Source: Ligustrum vulgare | Lineage: Eukaryota > Streptophyta > Magnoliopsida > Lamiales > Oleaceae | Assembly: GCA_963555705.1 (NCBI GenBank) | Contig: OY743169.1 | Location: 9,486,014-9,550,013 of the forward strand | Reading direction: 5' to 3' | Length of the DNA: 64,000 nt | Shown: positions 1 to 11,187 of the stretch, piece by piece | Layout of the letters: each line of letters starts with the position of its first letter | How positions within the stretch are numbered: position 1 is the first letter of the stretch | Made by a program: the position numbers and the translations under genes | The notes under the pieces: model-generated | Database searches by the model: none | Seen by the model: only the letters and a program-made list of their open reading frames with translations | Told to the model about the DNA's origin: nothing

Positions 1-199
1 AGCCCAACACTTTTCATTCATAAGAAAAAAAAAAAAACAAAATCTTTCATTGCTTGTTATTATAAGTAGACTTTTTAATTGCTTCCAATAGCATAATAGT
101 TCTAAAAGAATCATGATTTTGATATTTATTTGTAGTTTTGGACTTGATTAATCAAAGGTAGTAATAAGTAAATTAGTCCTCATGGGGTCGATATTCCGG

Positions 200-620
200 A
201 CTCAAAAAATCCATCTTATTACTTGTTTGCGATATGTGCACTTGTAATAATTTTTACAACACTTGTATTAGTTGGAAATCTCAGTTACAAAAAATTGTTG
301 TTTTATCCTCAACTGAAGCTGAATATATTACTGCAACGGGTGTAGTAAAAGAATGAATTTGGCTTATAGGTTTACTGGAATAATTATGATATTTTGATGA
401 AAATGGTATTTGCATTAGCACTGATTGTTAGAGTACACTTTATCTTAGCAGAAATATTGTCTTTCACAACATATTTAAGCACATTAATATTAAGTATCAC
501 TTCATAAGAGATGTTATTGAAAAAAAAAAAGAAATTATGAAATTTGAAAAAATTCCTACACAAAACAATCTAGCAGATACTAGAACTGAAGTGATTCTAA
601 TTCTAATATCCAAATTTAAA
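200..620 (+). pseudogene. Decayed Ty1/copia RNase H fragment
   Basis: Reading the plus strand from about 268 gives ISWKSQLQK followed by VVLSSTEAEY, the signature of the copia RNase H domain, and then near 450-600 the typical ending with a histidine-rich IKYHFIRD segment and an NNLADT stretch. Several in-frame stops (about 355, 375, 430) break it. Only the end of pol is left, with no reverse transcriptase upstream in the window. The inverted-repeat element beginning near 721 may have separated this remnant from its LTR. Identity as copia is clear; exact ends are not. Confidence 0.75.
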
Positions 621-841
621 GATCCCGTAAGTTCTTTAAATCTGATTGAATTTGATAAGAGGAAATTACATGTAGCCATATTTTTAAAGATCACAATTCA
701 TTTTTAAGATAATAGATTTAATATTTCAAAAATCAGGTCATACTTACCTATTTAACATTTAATATTATATATAATATAAACATAATTATCTATTATATAT
801 TATATTAAAACAAATATAATATTAAATCAAAAACTTAAAGC

Positions 842-1510
842 TTGATGCTCCCTCATCCCCGCCTTTCCCCCGCCCACCACCCCATCCCACCCACCCACTC
901 CACCCCACTCCACCCACCTACTCTAACCTACACTACCCTACCCTACCCTACCCTACCCAACCCAACCCAAAGCCAAAAATATTTTTTTTTTTTTCGCTCG
1001 ATGTTTTCCTACTCTTCCCCATCCCATCTCATCCCATCCCATCCCACCCAACCCAACCCAACACAACCAAACTCTACACCACCTAATCGCAAAGTGACAA
1101 ATTGATCTCGCCAAAGCCACAGCCCTTTGACCCCACCCCAGCCCACCCCAAAATTATTTAACCCACTCACCACCCCCACCCTACCCTACCCCAAATAAGT
1201 TTTTTTTTTTCTCTCTCGATATTTTCCTACACTTCCCCATCCCACCCACCCCACCCCAACCCAACCCCACTCGACCCTACCTTACCCCACCGATCACAAC
1301 GCGACAAATTCATCTAACTCCAGCCACAGACCATGACCATGACCCACCCCAACCCGCCACCCACCCCAACCAAAAATGATTTTTCTTCTATTTGTTCACA
1401 CTTTGCCGTAACCATCCAATCCCACCCACCCCGACCTCACCCCACCCCACTAAAAAAATGATTTTTCCCACTTTTCCACACCCCACCCCACCCCACCCCA
1501 CCCTACCAAA
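842..1510. repeat. C-rich CCCACC/CCCTA/CCCAA low-complexity tract
   Basis: The plus strand is dominated by short degenerate units such as CCCACC, CCCTA, CCCAA and CATCCC, broken by T-runs. Two similar blocks repeat a TTTTTTT-CTCGATGTTTTCCTAC style junction (about 975-1015 and 1201-1230), so the tract looks duplicated. The complementary strand is G-rich with many runs of 3-4 G. An open 87-codon frame at 842-1105 is only low-complexity and is not called a gene. Confidence 0.8.
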
Positions 1511-1573
1511 AAATGATTAATTATAATTAATTAAGGTTTTTAAAGTACACATTTTCAAAATTAAGAAACTTAA

Positions 1574-2723
1574 ACCCTGTTCTCTTTACTGTTTTGAGTC
1601 CGTTTTGAGTTTTTAATTTTTGGAAATATCGAAAACGCGTTCACTTTGCCCATTTTCAGAAACGCGTTTTCCAAAATACCAAAAAAAAAAAAAAAAAAAA
1701 ACAAAGGAAACTCAAAACGAGTTTATTGCGTTTTGAATATTTTGTATTAAAAAGTCCAAAACGACCAAAACGTGCGTTTTTGATTTTTTTTTTGTATAAA
1801 TGTGACATTCTTCCTTCACCTGAAGTTCTTATATTATTATGCCATTATATATATACCCATGTTAAGATTTATTATTTTTTTTTGTAATTTATTTATTTAT
1901 TATTATTATTATTTTTTTAAATGTGAGACATTTTATTCACGTTAAATTCTTATCTTATTTTGTCATTATATATAGATCCATGTTAAGATTTCTTTTTTTT
2001 GGTAAATTATTATTATTTTTTTGTAAAAGTGAGACACTTCCTTCACTTGAAATTCTTATGTTATTTTGTCATTATATATAGATCATGTTAAGATTTTTTT
2101 TTTGTAAATTATTTATTTATTTTTTATTTTTGTAAAAGTAAGACACTTCATTCACTTGAAGTTCTTATATTATTTTGCCATTATATATATATCCATTTTA
2201 ATTTATTTTTTTTTTTGTGTAAAAGTGAGACACTTCCTTCACTTGAAGTTATTATGTTATTTTGCTATTATATAGATCCATGTTAAGATTTTTTATTTAT
2301 TATTATTATTATTTTATTTTTTTTTGTAAATGTGAGACACTTTTTTCACTTGAAATTCTTATATTATTTTGTCATTATATATAGATCCATGTTAAGATTT
2401 TGTTGGTATGAGGTTAAATTTTTGTTTAGCTGAAACAATATTAATGATGAATTTATTGACATAGAGAACTAACTGATTTATTAACATTAAAATTAATATA
2501 ATTCAACAAATCAATCATTTTTTACATATAAAATATCACAAAATAAATTTATCAAAACATTACAAAGTAAAAGCATTTTTCAGTTTTCTATTTTAAAAAC
2601 AGTTTTCCAAAATCACAAAGAGAACATGTTTTCAGCAATCCCAAAAAAAACAATCAAAATCCAAAATTCAAAATAAAATCCAAAACTCAAAATCAAAAAT
2701 CGAAACACAAAGAGAACGGCCCC
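1574..2723. mobile_element. Non-autonomous inverted-repeat element, family A copy 1
   Basis: The ends are ACCCTGTTCTCTTT on the left and AAAGAGAACGGCCCC on the right, imperfect inverted repeats, flanked on both sides by TTAA (1570-1573 and 2724-2727). The left part holds inverted segments rich in AAACGCG, followed by about five tandem copies of a roughly 100-120 bp unit containing GTGAGACACTTCCTTCACTT and a TATATA/CCATGTTAAGA portion. No coding capacity is seen. A second copy lies at 8021-9048, with the same order of internal parts. The superfamily is uncertain. Confidence 0.75.
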
Positions 2724-2814
2724 TTAATGTTTTATTTCAAAAATTAGGTCATAATTAATTATATATTTTACTATTTATGATCACAAATCACTATTTTTAA
2801 GTTCATAGCTTATT

Positions 2815-3510
2815 ATGGTCACAAGTCACAAATCAGATTAGGTTGTGTGTATTGTGGCTATGATTGTTGTGGCAACGAGTGTGGATTGGTGGTGGCAGTG
2901 TGAGGGATGAAACAATTGTGGTGAAGTGGTGGTGGTGCTTGGGGGTCGGGGCAGAGGCGGTGTTGGTGATTGGCGGCGGCGGCGTTTGCTGCCAGTAGTG
3001 GTGCTGATGGTGTGTGACCAAAATGCGCAATTTGTGACTAGCAAATAGCATATGTGACCTAAAAATTTGATTTGATTGTGACATAATATTTTGATATTTG
3101 TGACCTTAAAATAAGTTGTGACCAATTAATTTGATAGTTTGTGACATTTAATTGAATTAGTGTGACCTAATATTTTGATATTTGTGACCCAAAAAAAAAG
3201 TTGTGACCAATTAATTATTATAATCATAATTTGTGACTTGTAAATTTGTGGTTTGTGACCAAGAAATAGATTGTGACCACATTTGTTACTTGTGACATAA
3301 AAATTGTGACTTGTGACCATAATAAGTTGTGACCTTAAAAGTCATCCAAACAATTTTATAAATTGTGACCTACAAAATTTATGATATGTGACCAAGAAAA
3401 CTAGTGATTTGTGAAAATTGTGACCTAAAAAAATCTTGATTTGTATTCGAGAAAAAATTGTGACCAATGAAATATGTGATTTGTGATCAATTGACTCTAG
3501 ATTTGCGACA
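2815..3510. repeat. Degenerate TTGTGAC repeat tract
   Basis: The motif TTGTGACC or TTTGTGAC recurs more than 20 times at irregular spacing of about 15-40 bp, separated by AT-rich spacers. The segment 2870-3010 is a GTGGTGG-rich stretch. Open frames on the minus strand here (about 60-95 codons) read only repeated His/Thr/Asn codons and look non-coding. Confidence 0.7.
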
Positions 3511-3639
3511 TCAAGATTTGAGTTTTTGATTTAATATTGTGTTAGTTTTAATATAATATATAACAGATAATTATGTTTATATTATATATAATATTATATT
3601 TATTTTTAATTATTAAACACCTGATTTTTTTTAAAAAAA

Positions 3640-4240
3640 AAAGTTAAGTTTGTTAGTTTTGAAAAGTGAAACTTCAAATGTTGTAATTATGTACTTTTCC
3701 CATTTGACAATGCGCGTGTTTAAATTTCACAGGTCCTTTGATCCAATTAAGGTGGACATTGTAAGCTGTAATTGGACCAAAATGAATCAGCCCAACAAAG
3801 CTCCAGCTTGGTTGCATAAAGAATGCTGAAGTCCATCCAAAATAGAATTAGCCCACTATTAAAGAGACCGACCCGAAAGCTAAAACCGGTTTAGAGGCCT
3901 AAATGAAATTGAAATATGTTGCTGGCCGTTGGATGATCAGTACACGCTCCTGACCGATCAATTATCAAGATATAAAGAACCACAAACACATTTTAGGGTT
4001 ATGTGTGTGTGCATACTTCTCATGTTATCTACCTTGTTTTTTCTTTCTAGAACTCTCTTCTTCTTTGTGAATTTCTTTGAGATTTTTCATCTTCCTCTGT
4101 AATTTCCAACTCCGTGTTGTAATAATACTGATAGAAATCTATTGGTTAGATCAGTAGGTGCTTTGTGTAATTTTTGTGCAGTTAGTTTGCATGGACAAAT
4201 CATTTTTTTTTATTGCTTAATTAATAATAATTTCTAAATT
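3640..4240 (+). other. Possible LTR or promoter-like remnant
   Basis: This stretch has no frame of note. It starts after the inverted-repeat element with TGTTAG and contains a TATA-like ATATAAAG near 3972 and a T-rich 4030-4100 leader-like section. This is the composition expected of a copia LTR, and a copia RNase H remnant on the same strand lies upstream at 200-620. There is no partner LTR in the window to prove it. Confidence 0.25.
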
Positions 4241-4479
4241 GGTTTGGTGAGGTCTGGCACTATAAAGTCAATCAATGTTTTCAAATTATAAAAGCGTGTT
4301 TTACATGCTTTTATTTTCAATTTAAAATAATTTTATAAAAAAGTAACCTTATCATATTTTCAGAAAGAAGATTCATTGGATAAAAAAGGTTTGTGGATGC
4401 TTTAACCTTCTGAAATATTAAAAGTACATCATGTATACTTCAATGTTTTTTATAGTCATTTCTTAAAAAATAAAAAAAG

Positions 4480-4690
4480 GTGTAACTTCACATTTTTAGG
4501 GTCCGAACAGACCCTATCCGGGTCATTGGTTCGAGTGATAAATCGCAGGACCTGCCTTTCAGAGGTCAGGGTGGATGGTACTGAAGGTCCCCACGAGTAG
4601 TAGTAACTCTCGCTTGTCACAAGGACAAATCCATTTTTTAGAATTCGAACCTCCACCCGACTGCACTGAGCGTGTTATCAGCACTCTCCT
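4480..4690 (-). repeat. Possible tRNA-derived SINE-like fragment
   Basis: On the minus strand there is GGAGGTTCGAATTC (near 4641-4654), close to a tRNA B-box, preceded by ACGCTCAGTGCAGTCGGG which only loosely resembles an A-box region. The base composition is higher in GC than its flanks. No poly-A tail or target duplication could be fixed, so this is tentative. Confidence 0.25.
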
Positions 4691-4699
4691 TTGTTACTG

Positions 4700-5660
4700 A
4701 GAAATATGCTCTGGGGACTTTTATAGTCGTTTCTAAATATGCAAAAAGAGGAGAATTACATGTAAAATACGACCGAAACAAAACTTTTTAAGATCACCAT
4801 TATCCATACATGTAAATCCAATGCATTTGTCCACATTAATTATTAGTCAAAATATATTAAACATAACAAAAATTGACTAGAAGTTAATTATGGCCTCCAC
4901 CTATGACTATGTTTTTTTCTTTCTTCTGGTGGAGGGAAAAGTAAACGAAGAACAGGTTGAAAAGAAAAAAAATGTAACATCTCTGACTAAATTATTTATT
5001 TTATTATTCTCTTTAAATGTTGTGCAAGTAAACACAATATACTAGACTTAAATTCAAGAAAATAAACGATTTTAATTTAACATTGGTCATATGTTTACAG
5101 TACAAGCAAATATAAACACATGACATCATATTTACAGACACATGGTCGAGATCGGTGGCAAAGCAAAGACTTATATAATGAGAGGCGAAAATGTTGAAAA
5201 TCAAAATACCTACGTATTAGTATATATTAAAAATTAAAATATTTTACATAGATAAAAGAAAATTTTAAAACATTGAAGTCTCACCTGACTTTTGACCTCT
5301 TCAATAGTCGATATTCGAGATTGAGTATCTTGACATGAAAAATATTTGAAATAAAAATTCTAGACACATAGTTGAGTGTGACCTGTTTGTTCAAAAATCG
5401 AAAAGTACGAATGAAAGGTATTGGCGACCTACTCGATAAAAAAATAATTGTACAAATTTTGGCATGAATTATTACGTGAGAATGGATAATAAATTTGTAC
5501 GTGTTAGCCGTTAGGTGGGCTCATTGCATCTTCAAACATCTTAGTTAGATTTCATTGAATGAAGACACGTACAAGCGATCAAACTTCAACTACCCTGTCG
5601 GCCTACCCCTACTATGTTATCTAAACCAAACACTAGTATATTACCCTAAGCCCATGGTTG
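4700..5660. other. AT-rich intergenic DNA, nothing recognised
   Basis: No frame longer than about 65 codons and no repeat with a partner in the window was seen here. Confidence 0.5.
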
Positions 5661-5675
5661 AGTCCATTATTCAAA

Positions 5676-5866
5676 GAAAAATACTTGTTGTACCCCCGCC
5701 GTACCGCGGGGGTACCGCCCCCTCACAAGAGGGGGCGTGGGGGGCCCCACGCCCCCTCTTGTGAGGGGGCGATACCCCTCGCGGTACGGAAAAGGGGGCC
5801 CCACGCCCCATCTTGTGAGGGGGCGGTACCCTCCGCGGTACGACGGGGGTACAACAAGCAAGGCCC
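5676..5866. mobile_element. GC-rich Mutator-like hairpin MITE
   Basis: A 191-bp GC-rich island is flanked by the direct 9-bp repeat TTATTCAAA (5667-5675 and 5867-5875), the target duplication length of Mutator-like elements. Both ends read inward as CTTGTTGTACCCCC. Inside, an arm (about 5700-5740) is followed by its inverted copy (about 5741-5790) and then by a second direct copy of that inverted arm (about 5792-5850), giving an arm / anti-arm / anti-arm order. The centre GTGGGGGGCCCCAC is a near-perfect hairpin. Frames on both strands are shadows of the palindrome. Confidence 0.85.
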
Positions 5867-5875
5867 TTATTCAAA

Positions 5876-6960
5876 ACGGGCTCCGTTTGGTAACTAACAT
5901 TTATTAATATGAGATTAAATTAGGGGGTGTAATTATATATAAAATCTACTAATAATATAAAAATTACATTTATTATATTTGTTTAATAATATGGAAAGTC
6001 ATCTTCTAGATCGGACGTAATATTACGAGTTATGTAATTTAATTAAAACAGCATGTAATTTAACATACCTCGAACTGATGTTACATAAAATATAATCGAT
6101 AAAATCATATACCAGCTTCTGAATTACATCCAATATAATATTTTACGAATATTAAGTAATTGTATGGAATGTAATATTACGAGCAATCCTAACACTTGCA
6201 CTGTGTATTTCATCGATTTTAATATTACATCCAATGATACTACAACACTCTATGGATTCATGAGGTAAAATTACATGCACAAATGCCTTTCAATGAGTTT
6301 AATTTCACTTTATCCACTATTACAAGATCTGAAATGTAATTAAAACACCGTCATTTTGTGATGTTAGATACACTTTAATGACAACATGTATTACAGTACA
6401 TTACACGAGATGTAATATTAGTAGCAATAATGTAATATTACATAAAAATGACAGAGATTAATCAGTACATAAATATAGAAGGTGGTAGTCTGCTAAGAAA
6501 GGAAAAGTGTGGCTAAATTTCAAGATATTTGAAATTTCCTAATTTAATTAGCTAAATAATTAGTAATAGTTTTCCTAAATAAAAGGATTTTCGATTAATC
6601 TTGTCAATCAAATATTACATTCGCTCTTCAAAATTCGATATTTTTCTAAAGTTATGACAATAATCCAATAATATTACGAATAGTTTGAAAATCGGATATT
6701 TTTCAATTACAGTACATCACATTTAGGTAGTTACGTAATTTTTCCATATAGTAATTACAAATTTATTCATTTATGTTTTCTAGGTAAAATGTGTAGTTAA
6801 AAGTGAAGAGGGAAAATATGTGTAATTAAAAAGTGGTTTGAGAAATTGTATTATTTATAAATTAGTTTATAAATTGTAGTGATTGCGTTAAAAAATATAG
6901 ACTTATTTTTTTTTCACAAACTCATTTTCAACCATATATTAACAAAATAATCTACACATA
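5876..6960. other. AT-rich DNA with a MITE family B copy
   Basis: The motif GTAATATTAC or TGTAAT recurs many times between 5920 and 6730. The part 6775-6915, with TTATAAATTAGTTTATAAAT, matches 24930-25030 downstream of the coiled-coil gene, so it is a copy of the same miniature element family. The stretch begins with GGGCTCCGTTTGGTAAC, which also resembles the other copy's start (24845). No gene is seen. Confidence 0.5.
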
Positions 6961-7036
6961 AATCTAAGTTTTTTTTTCTACTTTTTAATCACACATTCTC
7001 TGAAAAATCATTATTCTATTTTATAACTCATTTTTA

Positions 7037-7790
7037 ATACTAGTGAGATGCACCTGCAAGGCATGTACATCATTTTAACGTTATAATTAATAATGTGGTA
7101 TAAAAGTCTATTCAATATTCTAGAAGATGAGAAATTGAATCGAAGGTATATAATAAGAAATTTGTATTTCAAATCAAAGTGAAATATACTGGATACACAT
7201 ACATGTTAAAATCAAAGTGTAAAAAAAAACTACGAATATTCTGGAGGATTAGAAATTGAATCAAATGTCATATACTAAGAAACTTGCATTTCAAATCAAA
7301 ACGAAATATGCTGGATATACACATACATGTTAAAATCAAAGTGCAAAAAAAATAAAAGAAAAAATAAATATGAAAAAATCGATACAATCATTTGAAAAAA
7401 AAAAAAATGGCTCAAATGGCTTATACGGCTCAAAGCGGCTTAGATGGCTTCAAATTGGATTAATGACTAATGAATAGTGAAATTGAATTCTTTTTGTACA
7501 TAGGGACAAAGAATATGCCAGATATACACGTACATGTTAAAATCTGAGTGCAAAAAGAAAAAAAAAGAAAAAAATAAATATGAAAACATTGAAATAACCA
7601 ATTGAAAAAAAAGAAGCTCAAATGACTTATACGGTTCAAAACGACTTATATGGCTTCAAATTAGCTTGATGGCTCATGAATAGTGAAATTGTTTAAAGTG
7701 GCTTAGATGTCTTCTAATTGGTTTGATAGTTTATGAATGGTGAAATTGAAACCAACTCTTTTTATATACTAATGATTTGCTCGTGCAATA
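7037..7790 (-). repeat. Tandemly repeated DNA with Helitron-like 3' ends
   Basis: Near 7040 the minus strand reads an imperfect GC hairpin followed about ten bases later by CTCACTAG before a T. A second, more decayed hairpin end lies near 7768-7795. Between them, a 125-bp segment with CATACATGTTAAAATC is repeated (about 7100-7230, 7230-7350, 7490-7555), as is a segment with GGCTCAAATGGCTTATACGG (about 7410, 7612, 7695). Helitron assignment is inference from the end structure; no Rep/helicase frame is present. Confidence 0.4.
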
Positions 7791-8020
7791 TACGGGCTAT
7801 GTCATTTTGAAGGTAATATTAACGTGGTGTAAGGCCTTTAAGTTGAAGATAATAAATATAAGTAATTTAAGAATAACCATAAGGCTTCTTGCAATAATAA
7901 AAGTGACAAAGACAAATCATGTTGCTGCGCTAAAAAGATAAAAAAAAAAATGGAGCAACGGTAAAAGTCACAAACACGGATCCAAACACAAAATGACTAC
8001 CCCAGGGAAGAGAACCTAAG

Positions 8021-9048
8021 ACCCTATTCTCTTTATTGTTTTCAGTTCGTTTTGAGTTTTTAAAATATCGAAAATGCGTTCACTTTGCCCATTTTCAGAA
8101 ATTCGTTTTCAAAAAAAAAAAAAAAAAATACAAAAGAAACTCAAAACGAGTTTATTGCGTTTTGGATATTTTGTGTTAAAAAGTCCAAAACGCGCGTTTT
8201 GGACTTTTTTTAAAAAAAAAAATGTGAGACACTTCCTTCACTTGAATTTTTATTTTATTTTATTATTATATATAGATCCATGTTAAGATTTTTTTATTTT
8301 TTTTGGGAGACACTTCCTTCACTTGAAATTCTTATATTATTTTGTCATATCCATGTTAAGATTTATTTTATTTTATTTTTATTTTTTTGTAAATGTGAGA
8401 TACTTCCTTCACTTGATGTTCTTATGTTATTTTGCCATTATATATATATTCATGTTAAGATTTTTATTTTATTTTTTTGTAAATGTGAGACACTTCCTTC
8501 ACTTGAAATTCTTATATTATCTTGCCATTATATATAAACCATGTTAAGATTTGTGTGTGTGTGTGTGTAAATGTGTGACATTTCCATCACTTGAAGTTAT
8601 TATGTTATTTTGCCATTATATATAGATTCATGTTAAGATTTTTTTTTAATTTTCTTTTTTTGTAAATGTGAGACACTTCCTACACTTGAAACTCTTATAT
8701 TATTTTGTCATTATATATAGATCTATGTTAAGATTTTGTTAGTATGGAATTTGATTTTTGTTTAGCTGAAACAATATTAATGATGAATTTATTGATATAG
8801 AGAACTAACTGATTTATTGACATTAAAATTAATGTAATTCAACAAATTAATCATTTTTTACATATAAAATGTCACAAAATAAATATATCAGAAAATTACA
8901 AAGTAAACGTTTTTTTCAATTTTCTATTTTTGAAAATAGTTTTCCAAAATTACAAAGAGAACATGTTTTCAGCAATTCCAAAACAAATAACAAAAATTCA
9001 AAATTTAAAAGTCAAAATTCAAAATCGAAACACAAAGAGAACGATCCC
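8021..9048. mobile_element. Non-autonomous inverted-repeat element, family A copy 2
   Basis: It matches the element at 1574-2723 in order and detail: the CCCTATTCTCTTT start, AAACGCG-type segments, about five tandem units with GAGACACTTCCTTCACTTGA, the single-copy part with TTAGCTGAAACAATATTAA, and the AAAGAGAACGATCCC end. No target duplication could be recognised here. Open frames of 70-85 codons lie inside the tandem units and are not genes. Confidence 0.75.
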
Positions 9049-9758
9049 AAACTTTCAACTTTGCTCTAGCTACCCAAATCTCTGCATTTTTTGAGCTAAA
9101 AACACACAGATTCTTGAAGAAACAACAAAAAAAAAATTTGTGACAAAAAAACTTCCCCAATCAATACCTATATAAATTTGAAAAATAGACCGCAAGCCAC
9201 TAATTTACTCACCAACTCCAACAGCCTACGTTTACAACAGTCGGATGAATTTCTGGAAATTTGGTATGATTGTATAATAAAAATAATCATATTACAAAAA
9301 CAATCGAATATGGAAACCCAAGTTTATTTACACCAATCAACAATTATCCCATAACATATTTCAACAACATACACACACACACACAGAAAAAAAAAAAAAG
9401 TTTTATAAACACAAGATAAGCAACTCATAAAAAGTCTCATAAATTGAAAGAAGAAAAAAAAGTTGACATGAAAACCAATCAAAATGATTAAATTTAGGAC
9501 ACTAATTGAACCATTAAAAATTAATTTACAACTAATAATAACGTGTCACATAATTAATTAATATTTCATGTAATAAATGACCAACTCATGTGCATTGTGG
9601 AATCCTAATAAATCTGAAAACCTAGCCATGATGAAACTGCTTCAGCATCCAACTCCTCCTCATCTGAACTATAAAATGGAAATTTACAAGTATCTTTGAA
9701 GACAATTCTAACAGACAGATAAAGTAAAATGAAGTCCACTAATTTACTCACCTACTCC
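9049..9758. other. Intergenic DNA with a segment duplicated at 11180
   Basis: The segment 9195-9290 (CCACTAATTTACTCACC, then CTCCAACAGCCT) is repeated in 9736-9758 plus 11180-11270, where the second copy is split by a hAT insertion. No gene is seen. A CA microsatellite lies at about 9369-9384. Confidence 0.6.
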
Positions 9759-11179
9759 TAGGGGCGGAGCCAGGATTTGAAGCCAGCGATGGCGAAAATT
9801 AAATGAGGTTGAAAGGGGGGGTTCGGGAACAGCGCCCACGAAATTTTTTTTTCTAGAAAAATTAAATGAAATAAAGAAAACATGATTTTTAAACAACTGG
9901 AAACTTTCTTTTAAAAAATCTATCTAAGGTAGACATGATTTTTTTCCTACAAATCACAACTTTCAAATTAAACAAACTCAACAAATAACAATTACAATTT
10001 ACAAACAACAAATCTTAAATAACGAAAATTTAAACAAAGTTAATCAAATATATTAAAAATACCCCTAAATGCCAAATCAATATTATTTTCAATACCCCCA
10101 AAATATCATCCAATAATCAACATTTTGAAATCTAATTTCAAGATAAAAATCCAATCAAGTCCATTAGTCCAAGATATTGTGTCACAATTCAAAAATTAAA
10201 AAAGTTGTTCAAAAACAAACAAAAAAAATGTTGCAAATTGTTATTAATTAAATAAGTCATTCAAAAATCAAATAAGTTATTAATCACATACTTTATTCAT
10301 TAATCATTCACATATGACGTAACAATAACATAATATTATTCATTTTAACCTCAAAAGTCAAATGTGCATTTCACATTCAGTTTTGCAGACGGTGTGCATT
10401 TCACATTTTAACCTCAAATATTATGTGCAGTCAGGGACACAGGACACTGGACACAGCCTCGGCCACAGCACCGCGGACGCCGGAGATGCACAGCATGGCA
10501 CAAGAGCAGAAGAGCTAACCTTCAGGCTTCAAAAGGCAAGAGCACGTCTCCTTCTGAGTTGTCCAGGCGTCAGGCGTCACTCGTGAGGCGTCCAGCAGCA
10601 GCCAGCACTCAGCAGGGGACTCCTTTGGCCTTCGTCTTCTTCAGTCACCCAGCAGCAGCCAGCACGTCTCCTTCAGTCGCCCAGCAACGGCGCAGCCCAG
10701 CAGCGGCGCTCCCTTCGGCCTTCGTTATGTGGACAGTAGTCCTTCAGTCGCCCAGCAACGGCGCAGCCCAACAGCGGCGCTCCCTTCGGCCTTCGTTATG
10801 TGGACAGTAGTCCTTCAGTCGCGCAGCAGCGGCGCAGCCCAACAACGGCGCTCCCTTCGGCCTTCGTTATGTGGACAGTAGTCCTTCAGTCGCCCAGTAG
10901 CGGCGCAGCCCAGCAGCGGCGCTCCCTTCGGCCTTCATCTTCTTCCAGCAGCCAGCAGGGGAGTGGTTTGGTGAAAATGGCGTGAAAAATGGAGTGGTTT
11001 GCTGTCTTCCTGCTAAAATGAAAGGAGTGATGGGAGTGGTTGGGTGGTGGGCTGCAAGCCTGCAAGAAAGATTGAGTTTGGGTTCAAAAAAAAAAAGAAA
11101 AAAAAAAAAATTGGGCCTGGACGGCCAAAGTCCAGCGCGGTCCATAGACCGCGCTGGGCCTTAATGGGCTCCGCCCCTG
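9759..11179. mobile_element. Non-autonomous hAT element, 1.42 kb
   Basis: The left end TAGGGGCGGAGCC and the inverted right end CAGGGGCGGAGCC form 13-bp terminal inverted repeats. The 8-bp direct repeat CCTACTCC flanks the element (9751-9758 and 11180-11187). An 8-bp duplication and a YAGGGG end are hAT hallmarks. No transposase is encoded. The left half is AT-rich; the right half is GC-rich and holds a 71-bp tandem array. Confidence 0.9.
10665..10942. repeat. 71-bp GC-rich tandem array, about four units
   Basis: The landmark GGACAGTAGT occurs at 10731, 10802 and 10873, exactly 71 bp apart, and each unit contains CGCTCCCTTCGGCCTTC. 71 is not a multiple of three, so the open frames across it change phase from unit to unit and are unlikely to be protein-coding. 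Confidence 0.9.
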
Positions 11180-11187
11180 CCTACTCC

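Larger units (their letters stand above)
721..3632. mobile_element. Large inverted-repeat (foldback-like) element, about 2.9 kb
   Basis: The reverse complement of 733-847 matches 3509-3626 almost base for base for over 100 bp, including the AT-rich core, and the outer ends are AAAAATCAGGT at the left and its complement ACCTGATTTTT at the right. This makes long terminal inverted repeats around a C-rich tract, a nested 1.15-kb element and a GTGAC-rich tract. No transposase frame is visible. I could not define a convincing target duplication, so the superfamily (Mutator-like or foldback) is open. The left-end motif recurs near 2738 (TTTCAAAAATTAGGTCATA). Confidence 0.6.

Noticed and set aside
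930..965. CCCTACCCTACCCTA run as an interstitial telomere repeat
   Set aside because: The unit is CCCTA, not the plant CCCTAAA, and it grades into CCCAA and CCCACC.
2833..3320. His/Thr-rich minus-strand frames
   Set aside because: They only translate GTGAC and GGT repeats.
5555..5897. Overlapping frames on both strands in the GC-rich island
   Set aside because: They are products of the palindrome, repeating Pro/Arg/Gly codons.
5920..6730. Repeated TAATATTAC words, the nonanucleotide of geminivirus origins
   Set aside because: No GC stem around them, no Rep-like frame nearby, and the surrounding AT-rich DNA is full of similar words; chance is more likely than an integrated viral origin.
8074..8547. 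Phe/Tyr-rich frames of 70-85 codons
   Set aside because: They read the tandem units of a non-coding element in shifting phases.
10362..11164. Frames across the GC-rich half of the hAT element
   Set aside because: The 71-bp period shifts the frame each unit and no domain is recognisable.
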